From Salinivirgaceae bacterium (GTDB taxonomy: Bacteria > Bacteroidota > Bacteroidia > Bacteroidales > SZUA-534): a stretch of DNA of 64,000 bases. The stretch lies in NCBI GenBank assembly GCA_017527435.1, contig JAFXQB010000005.1:62001-126000 (forward strand). Direction: 5' to 3'. The translations under genes were made by a program, and so were the position numbers. Shown here piece by piece: positions 42,132 to 50,221 of the stretch. The number at the start of each line of letters is the position of its first letter. The stretch's first letter is position 1. The notes below the pieces were generated by a model. The model was not told where the DNA came from. It saw nothing but the letters and a program-made list of their open reading frames with translations, and ran no database searches.

Positions 42132-43235
42132 CTAATTAATCTTCAAGTTCCCTTTGATTTGGTCGTTCCAGTCGAGTCCGCTCTTTATTTCGATGTTGAT
42201 TCCGTCCGACGAGCCAATCTCTACAAACCGGCGCTCGAAGCGTTGCGGCATTTCGGTTGAGTCGCTCACCAGCACATTCACAAACGAGCTGTCGTTCTCG
42301 AAGAAGAGCAGACCTTCCGATATGGCCATTACGCTGTCGCGACGGTCGAGAATGATGTTGGCGTTGGCGCTGTAGCCCGCGCGAATGAACTTGCCCTCTT
42401 GTAGCTGCACCTTGGCTTTGATGTCGAACTGCACGGCGCCGTTCTGCTCAACGCCTTTTGGCGAGATGTACTCAAGAACAGCGTCGTAGTGCGTGTCGAT
42501 GATGGCGCCGATGGTCAGGTCCAGATGCATTCCCTCGTGGATTTTTCCAACCTCGGTCTCGTCAATCTTGCCCTCGAAAATCATATCGCCCATATCGGCC
42601 ACCACGGCGATGGTGGTGCCGTCGTTGAAGGTGTTCGACTGCGTGACGCTGTTGCCCTCTTTGATTGGCACGTCGATAATCATTCCGTTGATGGTTGAGC
42701 GGATGAGCGTGTTGGTGGTGTTCTGCGCCTTTTTGCTCACACCGTCTTTAATGATTTCAAGGTTGCTCTGCGCGTTGTTGTAGTTTTCAAGTGCCTGATT
42801 ATATGACAGTTCAGCCTTCTGATAGTCTTGGTCCGAAATCACGTGCTTCTCATAGAGCTGTTTCTGACGGTTGAAGTTGATGGTCTCGTTGTCGAGATTC
42901 AGTTTCTGCATTTTCACCTGCGATTCGGCCGAGTTAAGTGATTGAACGTCAGGGATAATCTTCACTTTTGCAATCACTTGGCCTTCCTTCACCATTGAGC
43001 CGGCCTCGAAATAAATCTCTTGCACAATGCCCGACACCTGCGGCTTGATAGGTATCTCCTTGCGCGGCACAATCGAGCCGGTGGCCATTGTCTGATTTAC
43101 AATGTTGGTTTTCTGTGGTTTCTCAATGTTGTAAACCTCCGGCTCCTTCTTGGTTTTATTGGCCAGGAACACTATTGTGCCCACAAACAGCACAATCACA
43201 AAAATCAGTGTCAGAATCTTAAAAAACTTTTTCAT
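42132..43235 (-). CDS. MacA/HlyD-type periplasmic adaptor of an ABC exporter
   Basis: The 367-aa adaptor has an N-terminal membrane anchor (residues 7-25, LTLIFVIVLFVGTIVFLA), a lipoyl/barrel-sandwich domain (GSIVPRKEIPIKPQVSGIVQ then EIYFEAGSMVKEGQVIAKV), a coiled-coil hairpin (85-160) and a beta-barrel (GKIDETEVGKIHEGMHLDLT near 220). It bridges inner-membrane ABC permeases and the TolC-like duct. The 193-bp gap after it holds low-complexity, REP-like sequence. Confidence 0.92.
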   Translation of the reverse strand: MKKFFKILTLIFVIVLFVGTIVFLANKTKKEPEVYNIEKPQKTNIVNQTMATGSIVPRKEIPIKPQVSGIVQEIYFEAGSMVKEGQVIAKVKIIPDVQSLNSAESQVKMQKLNLDNETINFNRQKQLYEKHVISDQDYQKAELSYNQALENYNNAQSNLEIIKDGVSKKAQNTTNTLIRSTINGMIIDVPIKEGNSVTQSNTFNDGTTIAVVADMGDMIFEGKIDETEVGKIHEGMHLDLTIGAIIDTHYDAVLEYISPKGVEQNGAVQFDIKAKVQLQEGKFIRAGYSANANIILDRRDSVMAISEGLLFFENDSSFVNVLVSDSTEMPQRFERRFVEIGSSDGINIEIKSGLDWNDQIKGNLKIN

Positions 43236-43290
43236 ACTCTTATATTTAATTGTTAATTGTTCATTATTAATTAATTATCCGTTTTCCAAT

Positions 43291-44535
43291 TTACTCCTCC
43301 CTAATCGCGTCAATCGGTTTGATTTTGACGGCGCGCATTGCGGGCAGAAGGCCAGCCAGGGCACCGCACATGACCAAAATGGTAAGGCAGACGAGCCCCA
43401 CGCTCAAGTTGATGCCGGGATTCATAAAGATGCTGTTGTCGCTCGATGCGAGAATCACACCCAATCCCTCGTTGATTAGCACGCCCAGCACCAGTCCAAG
43501 GTATCCGGCCACCACTGTCAGCAGCACCGACTCGGTTATTATCTGGCGAATGATGTTGCCCGGTGTGGCTCCCAGAGCACGTTTGATACCAATCTCCTGC
43601 GTGCGTTCCTTCACAATCACCAACATAATGTTGCTGATACCAATAACTCCGGCCAACAGTGTGCCCAGGCCTACAAGCCAGATGAGCAAATCGACACCGA
43701 GAAAAAGGTTGGTTATCTGCTTGAAAGTTTTGTTTAGGTTCTCGTGGCTTAATGCCTCGTTATCGTCGGGCGAAACGTCTTTGTGGCGGCTGCGGATGAA
43801 ACGCATAACCTCCGCCTCAACGTCGCCGATGTCGTGGTCGGCTGGGGCACCAATAATAAGCATACCCACGTTGTCGCCCAAATTGTAAGTTTGCTGCATT
43901 GTGCTGAAAGGGAGACGGACGGCCGTTTCGTAATTGAACCCAATGCCTACACCCTTACCACTGTATGCCCCTACCACTTTGTAATAGACACCAGACAAAC
44001 TGATGTTTTTGCCTAACGGGTCCTCGCCGTTGGGGAACAACTCTTCACGCACACGCGGTCCAATCACGCAAACTTTACGCCGCTGCAGAATATCCATTTC
44101 GTTGATATAGCGGCCACATTCTAACTTTATATACTCAACTTTGGTGGTGATTGGATACTCACCCACTACCGAACACTCCGATGTGCGCAGGTTGTAGGAT
44201 GCACCGCCGCCGCTCCACCTTGTGATACGCGGCACAATGTAAAGTTCGGGGTATTGCTTGTTGAGTGCCACAACGTCGCTGTTTTTGAAGTTCCACCAGT
44301 GGTTGCGTCTGAATCCGCCGTAGGGAATTGTTGTATTATTTGTCCACAACAATGTGGTGTTTTTGGCCACATTGCTGTACTGCGCCAAAACACCATTCCG
44401 CAAGCCGTTGCCTGCTCCGGCCAGCGTTATCAGCATAAACAATCCCCAAAACACACCAAACGCCGTCAGAATCGAACGCGTCCGGTTCTTGCTAATTGCC
44501 TGCCAAATCTCCTTATATAACTCTCTGTCGAACAT
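43291..44535 (-). CDS. MacB-like ABC transporter permease 1
   Basis: This 414-aa protein has one N-terminal membrane helix (ILTAFGVFWGLFMLITLAGAG), a large periplasmic MacB_PCD domain (about 50-240) and three C-terminal FtsX helices (LIWLVGLGTLLAGVIGISNI; LLTVVAGYLGLVLGVLINEG; LSVGLVCLTILVMCGALAGLL) ending PIDAIREE. This is the MacB/FtsX permease layout without the ATPase. It pairs with permease 2 and the ATPase at 45964. Confidence 0.92.
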   Translation of the reverse strand: MFDRELYKEIWQAISKNRTRSILTAFGVFWGLFMLITLAGAGNGLRNGVLAQYSNVAKNTTLLWTNNTTIPYGGFRRNHWWNFKNSDVVALNKQYPELYIVPRITRWSGGGASYNLRTSECSVVGEYPITTKVEYIKLECGRYINEMDILQRRKVCVIGPRVREELFPNGEDPLGKNISLSGVYYKVVGAYSGKGVGIGFNYETAVRLPFSTMQQTYNLGDNVGMLIIGAPADHDIGDVEAEVMRFIRSRHKDVSPDDNEALSHENLNKTFKQITNLFLGVDLLIWLVGLGTLLAGVIGISNIMLVIVKERTQEIGIKRALGATPGNIIRQIITESVLLTVVAGYLGLVLGVLINEGLGVILASSDNSIFMNPGINLSVGLVCLTILVMCGALAGLLPAMRAVKIKPIDAIREE

Positions 44536-44710
44536 TGTCGTTTAAAAGTTTAGTGTTTAGAGTTGAGATGTTTAGTTTTAAGTTTTAAGTTTTAAGTTTA
44601 AAGTTTAGAAGTTTAGACGCTTCGCTGTTTAGTTTAAACTTTCTCAACTTCCTTTCCTTTGCTAATTGTTAATTGTTAATTCCTAATTCCTAAATATTAA
44701 CTCCTAACTC
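44536..44710. repeat. Low-complexity intergenic sequence between permease genes
   Basis: Short runs TTTAAG/TTTAGT and TAATTGTTAATTCC repeat many times here. Similar low-complexity sequence follows the porE-like gene (58820-58970) and the adaptor gene. No gene or promoter is evident. Such stretches are common between Bacteroidetes genes and expand by slippage. Confidence 0.6.
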
Positions 44711-45976
44711 CTATTCGTATCTCAACGCCTCAATCGGCTTAATCCGTGCCGCTTTCAGGGAAGGGATGAGTCCGGCAATGGTGCCGCATATAACGAGCAG
44801 AACCGTTGCTCCGATGGCGATGCCAATGTCGGCGTTCGGGTTCAGAAACGTTACCGCATTGCCCGCCTCGTTGGCGGCTGCAAGCTTGTCGGCGACAATT
44901 TGGTCGTTGATGTAGTCCACAACTTCCATAACAAACACACCAAACACCATTCCAAAGTAACCAGCTATGGTTGTGATAGTTATGGCCTCCGAGATAACCA
45001 AGCTCACCACCGAACCGGGCCGTGCTCCAAGCGCCTTGCGGATGCCAATCTCGCGGGTGCGCTCCTTAACCACAATCATCATAATGTTGCTCACGCCCAC
45101 AATGCCCGAAATGAGTGTGCCGATGCCTATCATCCAAATGAATATGCTGATTCCGTTAAATAGTTTCTGCGTATCTTGATAATCCTCAAGGCCGTCGTAG
45201 ATGTAAACCGCCGAACGGTCGTCGGGATTGAACTGGTGCAGAGCTGCCATTTTTTTACGTATCTGATTAACAAGCTCTTGATTCTGCTCGACAGTGTTGC
45301 CTGGTTTCGAAGTCATTTGGACCCACGAAAACTCGTTGCGGCCACCACGTAGCATACGCGCCGTGCTGAACGGGATATACACGTTGCGGTTGTCCCACTG
45401 GTAGTCGCTGTAAACGCCCACCACAAGGAACATAGAGTTGTTGATTTTTATGTACTGCCCAAGCGGGTCGCTGTCGGGAAAGACGGTTTTCACCACATCG
45501 GTGCCAATGGCTGCTACCTTGCGCTTCAGACGCACGTCGGTATCGTTTATGAACCGGCCCGACGTTATTTTCAGATTCTCGCTCACCTCGATTGACGGAT
45601 AAACGCCGCGTGTCGAGAAACTGCCGTAGTTGGCGCCGTTGCTCACACTTGAGCTCCACATCGATATTATGGGCGATATGGTGGCAAGGCCGACAACATT
45701 TTCAAGAAGGTCGATGTCGCGGTTGTCAAACTGAATCCGGCGGTTCTTTTTCAAACCATTGTATTCCATACTGGTGCGTCCGCCATCAATGCTCATATAG
45801 TTGGTGACGTCTCTCTCAAAATTCGTCATCACGGCGTTTTTCAAGCCGTTGCCTGAACCCAGCAGAACAATCAAAATAAAGATTCCCCAAGCCACGCTGA
45901 AAGCGGTGAGTACGGTGCGCAGCTTGTTTTTGCGCATCGTCGAGAAAATCTCCTGCCATTTGTCTATATCAAACAT
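44711..45976 (-). CDS. MacB-like ABC transporter permease 2
   Basis: The 421-aa paralogue of permease 1 has the same architecture: N-terminal helix (VLTAFSVAWGIFILIVLLGS), MacB_PCD periplasmic domain (50-260) and three FtsX helices (FIWMIGIGTLISGIVGVSNI; ITTIAGYFGMVFGVFVMEVV; IGATVLLVICGTIAGLIP) with PIEALRYE at the end. Two permeases probably form a heterodimer. Its start overlaps the ATPase gene by 13 nt. Confidence 0.92.
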   Translation of the reverse strand: MFDIDKWQEIFSTMRKNKLRTVLTAFSVAWGIFILIVLLGSGNGLKNAVMTNFERDVTNYMSIDGGRTSMEYNGLKKNRRIQFDNRDIDLLENVVGLATISPIISMWSSSVSNGANYGSFSTRGVYPSIEVSENLKITSGRFINDTDVRLKRKVAAIGTDVVKTVFPDSDPLGQYIKINNSMFLVVGVYSDYQWDNRNVYIPFSTARMLRGGRNEFSWVQMTSKPGNTVEQNQELVNQIRKKMAALHQFNPDDRSAVYIYDGLEDYQDTQKLFNGISIFIWMIGIGTLISGIVGVSNIMMIVVKERTREIGIRKALGARPGSVVSLVISEAITITTIAGYFGMVFGVFVMEVVDYINDQIVADKLAAANEAGNAVTFLNPNADIGIAIGATVLLVICGTIAGLIPSLKAARIKPIEALRYE

Positions 45977-46668
45977 TCGCGGGCAATTTTTATCTGGTTT
46001 TTAGTATCCGACTCAATAACGCCGTCTTTCAGAAAGACAGTGCGGTTGGTCATATCGGCAATGTCACGCTCGTGGGTTACGATGATGATGGTCTTGCCCT
46101 CGCGGTTCACCTCCTGCAGAAGGTCCATCACCTCGTACGATGTGCGAGTGTCAAGCGCACCTGTGGGTTCGTCGGCCAGAATCACCTTGGGGTTGGCAAT
46201 GAGCGCCCGCGCAATGGCAATGCGCTGCTTCTGTCCGCCCGAAAGCTCGTTGGGCATATGCTCGGCGTGAGTGGCCAGCCCCACGCGCTCCAGATACTCA
46301 TAGGCAATCTGGTTGCGCTTTTTGCGGTTAACACCTTGATAATAAAGCGGAAGCGCCACGTTCTCGAGCGCATTTTTGAAAGCTATCAGGTTAAACTGCT
46401 GGAAGACAAACCCCAACATTCGATTGCGGAAGGCTGCGGCGCGCTTCTCGCTCATATTGCGAACCAGCTCGCCGCCAAGGTGGTAGGTACCCTCATCGTA
46501 GTTGTCCAGGATGCCCAGAATGTTGAGCAGCGTCGATTTGCCGCTACCCGAACTGCCCATAATCGATACCAGCTCGCCCTCGGCAACGCTCAAGTTTATG
46601 CCCTTCAATACGTGCAGCGGCTCGCCTCCGGTGAAATACGATTTATGCAGATTTTCTATTTGTATCAT
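45964..46668 (-). CDS. ABC transporter ATP-binding protein (MacB/LolD type)
   Basis: This 234-aa ATPase has Walker A GSSGSGKST (residues 38-46), Q-loop FVFQQFNLIAF near 89, signature LSGGQKQR near 142, Walker B VILADEPTGALD near 160 and H-loop IIVTHERD near 194. It is the first gene of the five-gene operon ATPase, permease, permease, adaptor, TolC. This machine would export a peptide, lipid or drug across both membranes; the substrate is unknown. Confidence 0.95.
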   Translation of the reverse strand: MIQIENLHKSYFTGGEPLHVLKGINLSVAEGELVSIMGSSGSGKSTLLNILGILDNYDEGTYHLGGELVRNMSEKRAAAFRNRMLGFVFQQFNLIAFKNALENVALPLYYQGVNRKKRNQIAYEYLERVGLATHAEHMPNELSGGQKQRIAIARALIANPKVILADEPTGALDTRTSYEVMDLLQEVNREGKTIIIVTHERDIADMTNRTVFLKDGVIESDTKNQIKIARECLI

Positions 46669-46822
46669 TGCTTTTTTTCAATTTTACACAACATATAGAC
46701 TGTGAAAAGTGAGCAATGTTACAAAAAAAAGTGATTTTTTTTGGAAAACGGCGAACCATACTAGAGGTAAAGAGAAAGAATTCGTCTGAATTCTTTGCTC
46801 ATTACTCTCAACACATAAAACC

Positions 46823-47833
46823 CTATTTATAATAACTCTTCAGGTTCCGCTCAAACAGTTTCTTGTTGATGGCGTTCACCTGGCGGATGACACCCTGCAT
46901 AAGCTGCATACGCTGGTCAATCTCGTCGGCGCTGAGTGTTTCCTGCTGATTGAAAACCACATTGTCAATCTTATATCCTTCGTGGTCGAGTGTCATTGCC
47001 ACGGCCGCGCCAAAATCGTCGAAGATAATGACCGAAGGCAGGCTGTTCATCGAGTATTTCATAATGGACCGCGACACTGCGCCCTGGATGAGCGAAATCT
47101 GGTCCAGACCAAGATAGTTGGCGCTCACCAGCAGACGAATCATATCAATGATGGCCACTTTGTTGGTCTCGCCGTCGGCCTTCAGCTGCTCATACTGCTT
47201 TTGATTGGTGCCAAGAAAAAGGTCGATGAACGATTTGGGCAGCAGTTGCATATCGCCCAACTCGCCGTTCTTCTGTTTGGTAAGATATTCTTTCTGAGCA
47301 AGTTTCTGATTGTCGGGAAAGTAATATTTCCAGTTTTTGGTGCGTCGGTACGACTCGGTCATCGGTTTCGGCTTCCAGTTCGACTCGGGCCGGCGGTAGA
47401 ATGGCGACCAAAGGTTCAGACTTTTCGACTCCAAGCTGTAAATCAGGCAATTGATGAAATGAATATATCCACCGCCAATCTCGCCGTGCAGGGCGCTCCA
47501 TAGCGTTTTTGCACGCACGGTGTCGGAAAATTTCAGTGCGGCAGCTGTATCCCCATCAAAACTTTCGAGCTTCTTGTTTTTCAGCGCGTCAACAAACTCG
47601 GGGTCGAGCGTGACGGGATAGTAGGTCACTTCTTCCGACCCGACGGCCATCTGCGGCATTGTTGATGTTGAGTGGTAAAGTCCGCGCACATCGAGAATTG
47701 ATGTTGAGTCGTTGCTGAATGTGATGTGGATGTTGAAATCGGCGCCCCACCGCATCGACGAAATCCCGTTGCGCTGCGCCGTGGCCGTTGCGGCAAGCGC
47801 AATGCAAAATATTGATATGAAAGCTTTTCTCAT
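46823..47833 (-). CDS. Hypothetical secreted protein (336 aa)
   Basis: The signal peptide (MRKAFISIFCIALAATATA) is followed by an unrecognised domain with short beta strands (ADFNIHITFSNDSTSILDVR near 30; SVIIFDDFGAAVAMTLDHEG near 267) and helices near the C-terminus. It has no membrane segments and no catalytic motif. It lies between the exporter operon and transketolase and is transcribed separately. A periplasmic location is likely. Confidence 0.65.
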   Translation of the reverse strand: MRKAFISIFCIALAATATAQRNGISSMRWGADFNIHITFSNDSTSILDVRGLYHSTSTMPQMAVGSEEVTYYPVTLDPEFVDALKNKKLESFDGDTAAALKFSDTVRAKTLWSALHGEIGGGYIHFINCLIYSLESKSLNLWSPFYRRPESNWKPKPMTESYRRTKNWKYYFPDNQKLAQKEYLTKQKNGELGDMQLLPKSFIDLFLGTNQKQYEQLKADGETNKVAIIDMIRLLVSANYLGLDQISLIQGAVSRSIMKYSMNSLPSVIIFDDFGAAVAMTLDHEGYKIDNVVFNQQETLSADEIDQRMQLMQGVIRQVNAINKKLFERNLKSYYK

Positions 47834-48055
47834 AATTTCAAAATCTTATTTCCGACCCCAAAAATACTCGGCTTATCGCGAAAGCGGCACCTACGAGAAA
47901 AGAAGTTATTTACAATGGGCGGTGAGTTTTTTTCGGATGGCACCAATTTGTCTGCCACCCAATTTATTTTTGCGTTTTCAGTTTGCGTTAATTACTTTTA
48001 TCGCCTTATTTTAGAAACGAACGATATTTGATATTCTAAACTTAAATAACAGAAA

Positions 48056-50071
48056 ATGAGTACAAACGCAACAAATCTGGCTGCCAACAACATTCGTATT
48101 TTGGCAGCGTCGATGGTCGAAAAGGCCAAATCGGGACACCCGGGCGGTGCTATGGGTGGCGCCGACTTCATCAATGTTCTTTATTCGGAATTCCTGCAGT
48201 ACGACCCGCAGAACCCGTCGTGGATTGGCCGCGACCGCTTCTTCCTTGACCCGGGCCATATGGCACCTATGCTCTACGCACAGTTGGCTCTGACCGGCAA
48301 ATACACGCTCGACGAACTGGCACAGTTGCGCCAATGGGGCTCACCAACCACCGGTCACCCTGAGTTTGAAATCGCTCGTGGTGTTGAGAACACATCGGGC
48401 CCACTCGGACAAGGCCACAGCTATGCTGTTGGCGCTGCCATTGCCGCCAAATTCCTGGCCGCTCACACCGGCAACCCAACTTTCGAGAAGGAAACCATCT
48501 ACGCCTACATCTCTGACGGCGGTGTTCAGGAAGAGATTTCGCAAGGCTCGGCACGTATTGCTGGCGTTCTCGGTCTGGACAACCTGGTAATGTTCTACGA
48601 CTCGAACGACATCCAACTTTCGACTGAAACAAAGGCTGTTATGAACGAAGACACAGCCGCTAAATATCGCGCTTTGGGTTGGGAAGTTATCGAAATCAAC
48701 GGTAACGACGCCGACCAAATCCGCAAGGCACTGGCACAGGCCAAAGCCGTGAAGGGCAAACCGGCTCTCATCATCGGCAAGTGCATTATGGGCAAGGGCG
48801 CGCTGAAAGAAGACGGCTCGTCGTATGAGCGCAACTGCAAGACTCACGGCGCACCGCTCGGTGGCGACGCTTACAAGAACACCATCAAGAACCTTGGCGG
48901 CGACCCTGAGAATCCGTTCGTAATCTTCCCCGAAGTTAAAGAACTCTACGCTAAACGCGCCGAAGAGTTGAAGAAGATTGTTGCCGACCGCTACGCTGAA
49001 GAGAAAGCCTGGGCATCGGCTAACGCCGACAAGGCTGCCCAACTGACCGAGTGGTTCAGCGGCAAGGCACCGAAAATCGACTGGAGCAAAGTTCAACAGA
49101 AGGACAACGACGCTACACGTAACGCAAGCGCCGCCTGCTTGAGCGTTCTGGCAGAGCAGGTTCCGAATATGATTTGCGCATCGGCCGACTTGTCGAACTC
49201 TGACAAGACCGACGGCTTCCTGAAGAAGACCACCGCATTCACCAAAGGTGACTTCTCGGGCGCATTCTTCCAGGCTGGTGTTGCCGAATTGACAATGGCT
49301 TGCTGCTGCATTGGTATGGCACTGCACGGCGGCGTTATCCCGGCTTGCGGCACATTCTTCGTATTCTCTGACTATATGAAACCGGCTGTGCGTATGGCTG
49401 CCCTTATGCAACTTCCTGTTAAGTTCATCTGGACACACGACGCATTCCGTGTTGGCGAAGACGGCCCTACCCACGAGCCTGTTGAGCAGGAGGCACAAAT
49501 CCGCCTTATGGAGAAACTGAAAAACCACAAGGGACAGAACTCAATGCTGGTTCTTCGTCCGGCCGACGCACAAGAGACCACAGCCGCTTGGAAACTTGCA
49601 ATGGAGAACACAGCAACTCCGACCGCTTTGATTCTCTCTCGTCAGAACATCAACAACCTGCCCGCCGGAAACGACTATTCGCAGGCTGCCAAAGGCGCTT
49701 ACATTGTTGCCGGAAGCGACAATAATCCAGACGTTATCCTGGTTGCCAGCGGCTCTGAAGTTTCCACTTTGGTTGCCGGTGCCGAACTCATCCGCAAAGA
49801 CGGCAAGAAGGTTCGCATTGTGAGCGTTCCGTCGGAAGGCCTGTTCCGCAGCCAGAGCAAAGACTATCAGAAGAGCGTTCTGCCTGCAGGCGTGAAGAAA
49901 TTCGGTTTGACCGCCGGTCTGCCGGTGAACCTGCAAGGCCTTGTTCCGGAAAGCGAAGGCGCTGTCTGGGGCTTGGAGAGCTTCGGTTTCTCGGCACCTT
50001 ACAAAGTGCTCGACGAGAAACTCGGCTTCACTGCTGAAAATGTTTACAATCAGGTTAAGAAGTTGTTCTAA
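48056..50071 (+). CDS. tkt: Transketolase
   Basis: This 671-aa enzyme of the pentose phosphate pathway transfers two-carbon units with thiamine diphosphate. The N-terminus reads ANNIRILAASMVEKAKSGHP; the ThDP/Mg motif GDGxxN is replaced in sequence by the region YISDGGVQEEISQGSARIAG near 149, with DSNDIQLS near 182. The pyrimidine-binding part includes RVGEDGPTHEPVEQEAQIR near 463, typical for the family. The C-terminal domain (about 540-671) is complete. It is followed by a terminator. Confidence 0.95.
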   Translation: MSTNATNLAANNIRILAASMVEKAKSGHPGGAMGGADFINVLYSEFLQYDPQNPSWIGRDRFFLDPGHMAPMLYAQLALTGKYTLDELAQLRQWGSPTTGHPEFEIARGVENTSGPLGQGHSYAVGAAIAAKFLAAHTGNPTFEKETIYAYISDGGVQEEISQGSARIAGVLGLDNLVMFYDSNDIQLSTETKAVMNEDTAAKYRALGWEVIEINGNDADQIRKALAQAKAVKGKPALIIGKCIMGKGALKEDGSSYERNCKTHGAPLGGDAYKNTIKNLGGDPENPFVIFPEVKELYAKRAEELKKIVADRYAEEKAWASANADKAAQLTEWFSGKAPKIDWSKVQQKDNDATRNASAACLSVLAEQVPNMICASADLSNSDKTDGFLKKTTAFTKGDFSGAFFQAGVAELTMACCCIGMALHGGVIPACGTFFVFSDYMKPAVRMAALMQLPVKFIWTHDAFRVGEDGPTHEPVEQEAQIRLMEKLKNHKGQNSMLVLRPADAQETTAAWKLAMENTATPTALILSRQNINNLPAGNDYSQAAKGAYIVAGSDNNPDVILVASGSEVSTLVAGAELIRKDGKKVRIVSVPSEGLFRSQSKDYQKSVLPAGVKKFGLTAGLPVNLQGLVPESEGAVWGLESFGFSAPYKVLDEKLGFTAENVYNQVKKLF

Positions 50072-50096
50072 TTGAACAGTAAACTGATAAATGAAG

Positions 50097-50123
50097 AGCC
50101 CCGCTGATTGGCGGGGCTTTTTT
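50097..50123 (+). terminator. Rho-independent terminator of transketolase
   Basis: AGCCCCGC (50097-50104) and GCGGGGCT (50111-50118) pair perfectly around a 6-nt loop and are followed by a T run. Confidence 0.92.
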
Positions 50124-50170
50124 TGTAAATAATCTTGCCCCTGATGCAGAATAATTCAATAATTCAGCCG

Positions 50171-50201
50171 TTTGTTATACTACGGCGAAAAATTATTTTT
50201 G
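50171..50201 (+). promoter_or_regulatory. Promoter of the porW/sprE-like gene
   Basis: TTTG (50171-50174) and TATTTTTG (50194-50201) are separated by 19 bp, a full consensus match. Since it lies inside any longer reading of the gene, it fixes the translation start downstream, at GTG 50222. Confidence 0.7.
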
Positions 50202-50221
50202 CACTCGCTAAAAAACTAATT

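Noticed and set aside
48341-49528. 395-codon minus-strand frame
   Set aside because: It lies wholly inside transketolase and has no recognisable domain.
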